Positions 18,106 to 26,900 of a stretch of 64,000 nt of DNA are shown here, piece after piece (the first letter of the stretch is position 1; every line of letters starts with the position of its first letter). The stretch is from Tumebacillus_A lipolyticus (GTDB taxonomy: Bacteria; Bacillota; Bacilli; Tumebacillales; Tumebacillaceae): contig NZ_JBHUIO010000002.1 in NCBI RefSeq assembly GCF_042682745.1, positions 1,178,001-1,242,000 on the forward strand, read 5' to 3'. The notes below the pieces were generated by a model. That model did no database searches. It was not told the origin of the DNA and worked only from the letters and a program-made list of their open reading frames with translations. The translations under genes and the position numbers were made by a program.

Positions 18106-19353
18106 CTACCGCGTGTACTTTTCTTTCAATTGACCCAGATAGTTCATGCTGCTCATCACCGAATCGATGTCGATACCAAAGTCGATCAGACAGGCGACCT
18201 CGTCAACCCCGATGTCGATCAGATCCTCGATCAGGCCTGAACATTTTTCCACCGTTCCAAACAGGCTGCTCTCCGCAAAATATTTATCGAACGCATAGGA
18301 GACGATCGCATCCTGATCCGCTTCGGAAAATTCCTCATAGTTGCTCATCACATTTTTCTGCTGTTTGATGAACGTTTTCAGGTAGTCTTTCAGCGGATCG
18401 CGCACTTTGTCTTTGATCTCTTCGTTGGTCTCCCCGACACAGCTGTGCAGCATGACCGTGATTTTGCCCTGCTCCGGGTCATAGCCGTTTTTCGCCAGCG
18501 TCTCGCGATAGATCTTGATCTTTTCCTCAAACTCGTCGAGCGTCTGATTGGTCAGCCCGGTCAGGATGTGACAGCCCGTCTCCGCCGCTTTGATGTACGT
18601 GTCGATCGCGCCGTTGGTGGCGACCCAGATCTCCAGTTCATCCTGCAAGGGGCGCGGCAGGATCTTCACCTGTTGTTCCCCTCCGTCGATACCGATCATC
18701 GTGACCGTCTCGCCCGCCCAGAGCTTGCGGATCGTCTTGATGTTCTCGATCATCACCTCTTTGCGCTGGTCGTAATACGCCCGCGTCGGCGTCGGCGCGA
18801 TCAAAAAGTCGGACGGATGCCAACCTGAGGCGAACGACACCGCTGTGCGCCCGCCTGAGAGGTTATCGACGACCGCCCACTCTTCGACAAAGCGGATCGG
18901 ATGATGCAGCGGGAGGGCGACCGAACCTGCGCGGATCTGAATGTTTTCGGTGATCATCGCCAAGGCGGCAGACAGGACGGACGGGTTGGGATACAGCCCG
19001 CCAAAATCTTCAAAATGGCGCTCCGGCGTCCAGACCGCTTTGAAGCCGTGGCTGTCCGCATAGCGAACCGAATCGATCAGCATGCGGTACTTGTCCGGCT
19101 CTTCGGTCGAGCCGTCGCCGGAGAAGAAGAAGATGGAGAACTCCATCCCCTTCTCCGTCAGCCGCGGGCGCTGCTTCTTGGCGGCGGCAGGTTGGCCGCC
19201 AGCAAACGATTGCATCATCTGCTCCGGGATGGCGTTCTGCTCCTTGGCCGCCGTGACGACCGCAGTGTTCATCCCCTTCTCTTTCATTCGCTTCTCTAAG
19301 ATGGCGCGCTGTTCCGGTGTGAGGTTGCGCAACCGATCGTTCAGACTGCTCAT
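18106..19353 (-). CDS. Stand-alone luciferase-like FMN monooxygenase (MupA-type LLM) with NRPS-like docking helix
   Basis: 415 residues. From ~70 onward it is a bacterial-luciferase-fold flavin-dependent monooxygenase of the natural-product LLM group (MupA/TIGR04020 type, by memory): FSIFFFSGDGS, TPERHFEDFGGLYPNP, LPLHHPIR, ASGWHPSDF. Such enzymes act on carrier-bound acyl chains and are usually embedded in NRPS or PKS proteins; here it is free-standing. Residues 4-27 (LNDRLRNLTPEQRAILEKR) match the N-terminal docking helix of the next NRPS, and a flexible Ala/Pro/Lys linker (~28-68) joins it to the catalytic part. ATG 19353 overlaps the PKS stop by 4 bp. I infer oxygenation, probably alpha-hydroxylation, of the beta-ketoacyl chain on the PKS ACP. 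It is a paralog of the protein at 48086-49339. Confidence 0.92.
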   Translation of the reverse strand: MSSLNDRLRNLTPEQRAILEKRMKEKGMNTAVVTAAKEQNAIPEQMMQSFAGGQPAAAKKQRPRLTEKGMEFSIFFFSGDGSTEEPDKYRMLIDSVRYADSHGFKAVWTPERHFEDFGGLYPNPSVLSAALAMITENIQIRAGSVALPLHHPIRFVEEWAVVDNLSGGRTAVSFASGWHPSDFLIAPTPTRAYYDQRKEVMIENIKTIRKLWAGETVTMIGIDGGEQQVKILPRPLQDELEIWVATNGAIDTYIKAAETGCHILTGLTNQTLDEFEEKIKIYRETLAKNGYDPEQGKITVMLHSCVGETNEEIKDKVRDPLKDYLKTFIKQQKNVMSNYEEFSEADQDAIVSYAFDKYFAESSLFGTVEKCSGLIEDLIDIGVDEVACLIDFGIDIDSVMSSMNYLGQLKEKYTR

Positions 19354-22300
19354 TCGATGCCCTCCTCCGCAAGCTCCGCTTCGATGTCATCTTCGGTCAG
19401 ACCTTCGATCTCGGCGAGCAGCGCTTCCAGCTCGTCGAGCTCCTCCGGCTGCAGCTGATGATCGGAGATATACTGCGCCAGCTCTGCCACGCTGGCAGAT
19501 TCGAACAGGGCGCTCATCGGCAGGTCGATCTCAAACTCGTTGCGGATGCGCGTCACCAACTGCACGCCGAGCAGCGAGTTCCCGCCGAGGTCGAAGAAGT
19601 TGTCATAGATCGATACTTGATCGACGCCGAACAGATCTTGCCAGATCGCGGTCACCCGCACCTCCACATCGTTTCGCGGGGCGACAAAGGGCCGGTTCGC
19701 ATCGACGGTGCGCGATCCTTTCAAGCCCTCCAAATACGAGGAGGCGTTCAGCGAGTTGGTCTCTTCGATCACCGTCTGCAGATCTTGCGTTGAAACGATG
19801 CAGTGGTTCAGCCCGCTCTGCAGCGCCCGGGCAAACGCCTCGATCCCATCCTCGGCGGAGATGCCGTAGAGATTCTGCATCTGCTGCAGCTGTGCCACCA
19901 TCTCCGGCAAGATCGGCTGGCCTTGCAGCAGGTTGTCAAATTGCCACATGCCCCAGTCGATCGCCAGCGTATGGATGCCGCTGTCCGCCTGGTGGGCGCG
20001 GGCAAACGCATCGAGGAAGGCGTTGGCTGCCGTGTTGTCCACTTGGCCAAAACCGCCCGTGACCGACAGCATCCGCGAGAACAGCGCCAAGAAGTCGAGC
20101 TCCATGCCGGTCAGCGCTTCTGCCAAAGCGAGCGTGCCCTGCACTTTCGGGGCGAACACGCTCTCCATCGCCTCTTTCGACTTGAGTTGAATCAACCCGG
20201 AGCCCATCAGCTCTTCCGCATGGAACACACCGTGGATCGCGCCAAACTTTTCGCGCGCCGCTTCCAGCACCTCGCGCAGTGCGCACGCATCGGTGATGTC
20301 CACGCTGTGGTAGGCAAGCTCTGCCACCTTGCCGAGCGCAAGCAGCTTCTCGATCTGCTGGGCGGTCACATCCTCCTCCGACCGATTGGCGGCAAGGTAT
20401 GTCTGCCAGTCTGCGCTCGCCGGGAAATCGGGGCGGCCGACCAGCACCAGCTTCGCCTCGTAGCGGCTGGCGAGATGGTTCGCCAGGTGGATCGCCACCT
20501 CTCCGGTCGCTCCGGTCAACAGGTAGACGCCCCGCTCGCGAATGCGCAGCCCTTCGCCCTGCTCCGCTTCCAGCTTGACTCGTTCGAACGATTGGACGAA
20601 GCGGTGAGCACCGCGATAGGCGATCACCGACTCTTCGGCGATCGGGGTGGCGATCTCCGCCAGCAGGCGGTCGATCAGCTTGCTCGCCTTGGACAGCTCG
20701 ATGTCGATCAGGCGGGTGGTGATGTTGGCAAACTCCTGCGGGATCACTTTGACCGCCCCAAGGAGGGTCGCCCGCTCCGGTGCAACGATCGGCTCGCTCG
20801 TCACCTCGTGCAAAGCGTTGGTGATGACGGAGAGATGGAAAGATTCGGCGCGGTTTTGTTCGCCGAGCGCCTGAACCAGGTTGATCAGCGCATAGAAGCC
20901 CCGATCCTGCGCCGTTTGATACGCCTGTGCCCCCTCGGTCAGCGACCAGAGATGCACGATGCGCGTCGGGACTTGCTCCCCTGCGATCAGCTCGTTCAGC
21001 AGTTCGCTGTACGCGCTGCGCTCCTGCGGATCGAGCGTGTACGCCCCTTCCTCCAGCCGCGCGAACTGATCGCCGAGCGAGACGGAGATCACCTGATGCC
21101 CGCGCTGTTTCAATCTCTCCGCCAGCGTGGCGCCGACGCCGAGCTCATCCTGCAAGAGCAGATAGACTTCTGCGCCGTTCGCCTTGCCAGCTCGCGGTGC
21201 GGTCTGCTTCCAAGCGGGGATGTGGAACCAGTCGGCGAGGTTGGCAAGTCGCCCGACCGGGCGCTGCCGGTCGCGGGCTCGCTTGTTCAGCTCAACAAAA
21301 TAGCGCTGTTTTTCAAACGGATAGGTGGGCAGGTGCAAGCGTTGGCGCTCAGGGCGCGCATCCAGCTTGTCCAGATCGAGATCGACGCCCTGCAGCCAGA
21401 GCTGTCCAAGCGCTGTCGTGAAGAACAGAGCGTCAGACTGCGCCTCGTCGCGATGCCGCGTGGAAGACAGCACGACCGCATCCGACTCGGTGCCTTGCAA
21501 AGACTGCTTGACGACAGTGCCGAGCGATCGCCCAGGGCCCACTTCGAGCAGAATGCGACCCGGCTGTTTGACCAGCTCTGCCACGTTGTCGCCGAAGCGC
21601 ACCGCTTGGCGCAAGTGACGCACATAGTACATCGGATCTGTCGCCTCTTCTGCTGTGATCCAAGTCCCAGACAGGTTGGAAAGGTACGGCATGTTGGGCG
21701 CAGAAAGGGCAACCTGACCAACTTCGGCAGCAAACTGGTCGAGCATCGGCTCCATCATCGCCGAGTGAAACGCATGGGACGTGTCGAGCCGCTTAAAGTG
21801 AAGCTCCTCGCTCTGCAAGCGCGCTTCCAACTGTTCGATCACCGCAGTCGGGCCGGCGACGACTGTCGAGTGAGGCCCGTTGACGCCTGCGATCGACAGC
21901 TCCTCCCCGATCATCGCGGCCACATCCGCTTCGGGGAGCGGGATGGCGAGCATCGAGCCGGGCACCATCGCCTGCATCAGGCGACCGCGGGCTGCGACGA
22001 GCGGAAGCGCCTGCTCAAGCGTCATCACGCCTGCGAGCACAGCGGCCACATATTCGCCGATCGAATGGCCGATCATCGCATCGGGCCGCACACCGTGGAA
22101 CAGCCAGAGCTGTGCCAGCGCGTATTCGAACAGGAAGAGCGAGGGCTGCGTGTACTGAGTTTGGTTGAGCAGTTCCCCCGCCTCCTCTTCACTGCCTGCG
22201 GGCGGGAAGAACAGATCGCGCAGGTCGAGGCCGAGATGCGGCTTCAACAGCTGCGCACCGCGGTCGATCTCCTGCTTGAACAGAGGTTCTGTCTCGTACA

Positions 22301-23939
22301 GCTCCTGTCCCATGCGCGCATACTGCGAGCCTTGACCGGAGAAGAGGAAGGCGACAGACGGCGTCCGGTTGCTGCTCAGCGAATGGCTGTGCACCCGCTT
22401 TGGATCGAGCTCGCGCAGCGCCTGCACCGCATCTGCCGCCCGATCGGCGACGACGATGCGGCGATGCGCATGCGCAGCCCGGCCTGACCGCAAGGTGTGG
22501 GCCACATCGGACAGGTTGATCTCGGCGTTTTGCTCCAGATGAGCTGCCAGATTTTCGGTCGCTCTGTCCAGCGCAGATGCGCTCTTGGCGGAGAGAACGA
22601 GCAGGTTGCGCTCCTCCGCCGCTTTAGACGGCGCGATCGCCGGCGCCTCTTCGAGGATCAGGTGCGCGTTGGTGCCGCCGATCCCAAACGATGAAACACC
22701 TGCGCGGCGGGGCATGCCGGCCGGAACGCTCCAGTCGCGCAGCTCTTGGTTGACGAAGAACGGCGAGCTTGGAAAGTCGATCTTCGGGTTGGGCGACGTG
22801 TAGTGCAAGCTCGGAGGAATCTGTTTGTTCGAAAGCGCGAGCACCGTCTTGATCAGGCCGGTCACGCCTGCAGCCGCATCGAGGTGACCGACGTTCGTCT
22901 TGACCGAGCCGATCGCGCAATAGCCCGCCTTGTCGGTGCTCATCCGAAACGCCTGCGTCAGGGCGGTGACCTCGATCGGATCGCCGATCGCAGTCCCGGT
23001 GCCGTGCGCCTCGACGTAGGTGATCGTCTCCGGATCGACGTCTGCCAGCGCGATCGCCTGTGAGATCACATGCTCTTGGCGATCCACGCTCGGTGCGGTA
23101 TAGCCGACTTTGTTCGATCCATCGTTGTTGATCGCCGAAGCTCTGATCACCGCATAGATCGAGTCGCCATCCTCAAGCGCATCTTCCAAGCGCTTCAGCA
23201 GCACGATGCCGCCGCCGTTGCCGACTACCATCCCGGCCGACTGCTCGTCAAAGGCGCGACAATGCCCATCTGGCGAAAAGATGCCGCCCTCCTGCCACAG
23301 ATAGCCCGCATTTTGCGGAAACTTGACCGACACGCCGCCTGCGAGCGCCATGTCCGACTCGTAGGTGAGCAAGCTCTGGCAGGCGAGGTGCACCGCCACG
23401 AGCGATGTGGAGCAGGCGGTCTGCACCGTCACCGCCGGTCCTTGCAGGTTCAGCTTGTAGGCGACGCGGGTCGCCAAAAAGTCGTGATCGTTGCCGATCC
23501 CCGCCTGATAGGAGCCGACCGCGCTGATGATCTCCGGGTTGGAGAGCAGATTTTGCAGATAGGTATTGCGCCCGACACCGCCGAAGACAGCCACTCGGCC
23601 CGCATAGGAGCGCCCCTCATATCCGCCATCTTCGAGCGCCTCATGCGCGCATTCGAGAAAGATGCGCTGCTGCGGGTCGGTCGTCTCCGCCTCGCGTTTG
23701 ATCATGTCAAAAAAGGCGGCGTCGAACAGCTCTGCATCCTCAAGCGGCGCTCCCGCCTGCACGTAGTTCGCATCTTCGCGGTCGAGGTTCGATTCCTCGA
23801 CCTCCTCATCGGCAAAAGGGCGGATCGACTCCACGCCATCCTTTAGGTTCTGCCAAAACTCGCGCGTGTTCTTCGCCCCTGGAAAGCGGCCCGACATGCC
23901 GATGATCGCAATCCCTTGCAACTCTTGAAACTCGCTCAT
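19350..23939 (-). CDS. Type I PKS module KS-AT-KR(inactive)-ACP
   Basis: 1,529 residues adding one C2 unit. KS: TACSTS with Cys176, EAHGTGT near 311, KTNVGH near 351. AT: GHSIGEYVAA near 624 and HAFHS near 722, a malonyl-type pair. KR: cofactor loop degenerate (LLTGATGEVAIH near 1142), catalytic Ser position occupied by Arg1289 and catalytic Tyr by Asn1302 (GFGQVDNTAAN), so reduction is not expected. ACP: DLGGNSLLG near 1450, with an acidic C-terminal tail. The start at 23939 lies 4 bp after the FAAL-NRPS stop, and the stop overlaps the LLM gene. It extends the acyl-aminoacyl chain from the preceding NRPS as a 3-oxo thioester. The KR shell may be kept for structure. Domain calls are firm; KR inactivity is a strong inference from missing catalytic residues. 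Confidence 0.95.
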   Translation of the reverse strand: MSEFQELQGIAIIGMSGRFPGAKNTREFWQNLKDGVESIRPFADEEVEESNLDREDANYVQAGAPLEDAELFDAAFFDMIKREAETTDPQQRIFLECAHEALEDGGYEGRSYAGRVAVFGGVGRNTYLQNLLSNPEIISAVGSYQAGIGNDHDFLATRVAYKLNLQGPAVTVQTACSTSLVAVHLACQSLLTYESDMALAGGVSVKFPQNAGYLWQEGGIFSPDGHCRAFDEQSAGMVVGNGGGIVLLKRLEDALEDGDSIYAVIRASAINNDGSNKVGYTAPSVDRQEHVISQAIALADVDPETITYVEAHGTGTAIGDPIEVTALTQAFRMSTDKAGYCAIGSVKTNVGHLDAAAGVTGLIKTVLALSNKQIPPSLHYTSPNPKIDFPSSPFFVNQELRDWSVPAGMPRRAGVSSFGIGGTNAHLILEEAPAIAPSKAAEERNLLVLSAKSASALDRATENLAAHLEQNAEINLSDVAHTLRSGRAAHAHRRIVVADRAADAVQALRELDPKRVHSHSLSSNRTPSVAFLFSGQGSQYARMGQELYETEPLFKQEIDRGAQLLKPHLGLDLRDLFFPPAGSEEEAGELLNQTQYTQPSLFLFEYALAQLWLFHGVRPDAMIGHSIGEYVAAVLAGVMTLEQALPLVAARGRLMQAMVPGSMLAIPLPEADVAAMIGEELSIAGVNGPHSTVVAGPTAVIEQLEARLQSEELHFKRLDTSHAFHSAMMEPMLDQFAAEVGQVALSAPNMPYLSNLSGTWITAEEATDPMYYVRHLRQAVRFGDNVAELVKQPGRILLEVGPGRSLGTVVKQSLQGTESDAVVLSSTRHRDEAQSDALFFTTALGQLWLQGVDLDLDKLDARPERQRLHLPTYPFEKQRYFVELNKRARDRQRPVGRLANLADWFHIPAWKQTAPRAGKANGAEVYLLLQDELGVGATLAERLKQRGHQVISVSLGDQFARLEEGAYTLDPQERSAYSELLNELIAGEQVPTRIVHLWSLTEGAQAYQTAQDRGFYALINLVQALGEQNRAESFHLSVITNALHEVTSEPIVAPERATLLGAVKVIPQEFANITTRLIDIELSKASKLIDRLLAEIATPIAEESVIAYRGAHRFVQSFERVKLEAEQGEGLRIRERGVYLLTGATGEVAIHLANHLASRYEAKLVLVGRPDFPASADWQTYLAANRSEEDVTAQQIEKLLALGKVAELAYHSVDITDACALREVLEAAREKFGAIHGVFHAEELMGSGLIQLKSKEAMESVFAPKVQGTLALAEALTGMELDFLALFSRMLSVTGGFGQVDNTAANAFLDAFARAHQADSGIHTLAIDWGMWQFDNLLQGQPILPEMVAQLQQMQNLYGISAEDGIEAFARALQSGLNHCIVSTQDLQTVIEETNSLNASSYLEGLKGSRTVDANRPFVAPRNDVEVRVTAIWQDLFGVDQVSIYDNFFDLGGNSLLGVQLVTRIRNEFEIDLPMSALFESASVAELAQYISDHQLQPEELDELEALLAEIEGLTEDDIEAELAEEGIE

Positions 23940-23943
23940 CCTC

Positions 23944-26900
23944 TTACTTCCTCCTATCTTTTAGCAGCTGTTTGCGCCTGTTCAAAGCGTCGCGCTGCTT
24001 GCTCGCTTCATCTCGGATCTCCTGTATAGAAGGCTTTTCTGCTACATCCTGCGTCAAATATTTGACCAGGGCTGCGATGGTCGGATATTTGAACATCTCG
24101 ACCACAGAAAACTGTCGCTGCAACTTCGCTTGCAGCTCTTCATGCACTCTGCTCATCAGCAGCGAATGGCCGCCGAGGTCAAAAAAGTTGTCATGCACGC
24201 CCACCTGCGCAACGCCCAGCACGCTCTGCCAGATGGCAGATACTTGACGCTCCAGCTCGGAAGTCGGCGCCACATACGCGTTTGCAAGGTCGCGCGCCCC
24301 GTCCGGTGCGGGCAATGCCTGACGGTCGATCTTGCCGTTTGGCGTTAGCGGAAAGGCTGGCAGCAGGACAAAGGCGGACGGGATCATGTAGTCGGGCAGC
24401 GACTCTTTTAACGTCTGCCGCAAGTCTGACGCTTGCAGGGCATGCCCTTCTTTTGCGGTGACATAGGCGACGATGCGCTTCTGTCCCGGCTGATCCTCGC
24501 GCACGAGCACCACGCCGGTCTCCACGCCAATAGTGCCGGTCAACCGCGCTTCCACCTCTTCCAACTCGATGCGGAACCCGCGCACTTTCACTTGGTTGTC
24601 GATCCGCCCGAGATACTCCAGCTCGCCATCCTGCCGCCAGCGCACCAGATCGCCGGAGCGGTAGAGCCGCCGATCGGGGTCGGCCGCAAACGGATGGGGG
24701 ACGAATTTCTCGCGGGTCAGCTCCGGGCGGTTGAGATAGCCGCGGGCAAGCCCCGCTCCACCGATGTAGAGCTCGCCCGACACGCCGATCGGCACCGGTT
24801 GACCCTGCGGATCGAACACGTAGACCTCAACATTTTGATTCGGGCGGCCGATGTGAACCTTCGACTCTGGAGTCAGCACCGCGTGGGTGGTGCAGACTGT
24901 GTTTTCGGTCGGCCCGTAGCCGTTCACAAAGCGCCTGCCCCCCACCGCCCAGCGATCGACGATCTCTTTGGAGCAGGGCTCGCCGGCCGATACGACAGTG
25001 AGCAGGTCGGGCAACCGCTCGCTCGGCAGCATCGCCAGCACCGAGGGCGGCAAGGTCACGTGGTTGACCCGCTTTTCGGTCAGCAGCCCGATCAGCCCAG
25101 GCCCCGGTATCCGCTCGTTCGCGCTGGCGAGGATCAGCGTTCCGCCTGTGGTCAGCACGGTGAACACCTCTGCGACAGACGCGTCAAAGGAGAAGGAGGC
25201 AAACTGCAGCAGGCGCGTCTGTTCGCCGATCTCGTAGGCGCGATGCAGGACATGCATCAGGTTGAACAGCCCGCCATGTTCGAGCAACACCCCTTTCGGC
25301 CTGCCTGTCGAACCGGACGTGTAGATCACATAGGCGAGATGCGCCGGTTCAACTGCCACGGCTAGGTTGTCATCGCTCTCCTTGGCGATCTGCTCCGCTT
25401 CCTGATCGAGCAAGATCGCCCGCGCTCGGTGCGGGGGCAGCTTGGCGGCCAGATGCTGTTCGATCACAACCACCGAGACGTTCGCATCCTCCAGCATGAA
25501 GGCAAGCCGCTCCTGCGGATAGGACGGGTCGAGCGGCAGGTAGGCTCCTCCCGCCTTCAAGATGGCGAGCATGCTGATCACCATCTCCAACCCGGGCTCG
25601 ATGCAGAGCCCAACCAGCGTCTCCGGCATGACACCCGCCTTTTTTAAATAGCCTGCCAGCCGGTTGGCTCGCCGATTGAGCTCCGCATAGGTCATCGTCG
25701 CAGTTCCATGCTCCAGCGCAATGCGATGCGGATGGTCCGCCGATACGCGTTCGACAATCTGATGGACGGGAAGCGGCCTGCCATAATCGGCGCTGGCGTG
25801 GTTCCACTCGGTCAGCAGCGTCTGCGCTTCTCGTTCGGAGAGCAGCTGCATTTCGCAAAGCTTCCGCTCCGGCGCGCCGATCAGCCCGCGCAGGAGGGTG
25901 GTGTAATGACCGCTCATCCGCTCGACCGTCGCCAAGTCGAACAGATCGGCATTGTATTCGAACGATGCTGCGAGCTCCTCATGCGCTTCGGCGAGCGTCA
26001 GGATCAGGTCATACTGCACGCTGTTCTGCTCGATCGACATCGATTCGAGCGGCAGATCTCCCGACAGCTGCGCCTTTAGCCCGCTGATCGCAAACGCGGT
26101 CAGCCCTTCCTGATCGAGCAGATGCGACTTTTGCAGGACGAAAAATGTTTGAAAGAGCGGCGAGATGCTCGGATCGCGCTTCGGCTGCAGCTTTTCCACC
26201 AGCAGGGCGAACGGATAGTCCTGATGATCGAGCGCCCCGAGCACCGTCTGGCGCATCTGCGCAGCAAAGTCGGCAAACGTCAGCTCGGGGTGCAGCTGGC
26301 CGCGCAAGACGATCGGATTGACAAAATAGCCGAGTGTCGAAGCATCGCGGGCAGACGTTCGCCCAGCTGCTGGCGAGCCGACCAAGATGTCCTCCTGCCC
26401 GGTGTAGCGGAAGAGCAGCACTTGATAAGCGGCGAGCAAGAGCGTATAAAGCGTGAGATTGTGCGCTTTTGCGTACGCTTTGACCTGCTCTGTCAACTCT
26501 GTTCCCAACCGGAACGGGTGTACATCTCCGCGGAACGATTGAACTGGCGGCCGCGGGCGGTCGGTCGGCAGATTGAGCACGGGCAGTTGGCCGGACAGCC
26601 GATCTTGCCAATAGCGCCACAGCCGCTCCCCTTTTGCCCCCTGCAGCAGTTCCGCTTGCCGCTGCACGTACTCCGCATAGCGGTCAGGCTCGCCAACCGC
26701 CGGCACCTGTTCTCCGCGAGCATGCGCTGCGTAAAGCTCGCGCAGCTCGCGAACGAGCAGGCCGAGCGACCAGAAATCGGTGATGATGTGGTGCATGGTC
26801 AGCACCAGCACATGGTCTAAACGCGTGCGTGAGAAAACGGAAACCCGCCACAGCGGCCCCGCTTCCAGATCGAACGACAAGTTCGCCTCTGCCACCAGAC

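Noticed and set aside
19803..22487. An 894-codon open frame on the plus strand
   Set aside because: Antisense to the AT/KR part of the PKS at 19350-23939, with the same low-complexity Arg/Leu/Gln composition and no ribosome binding site.
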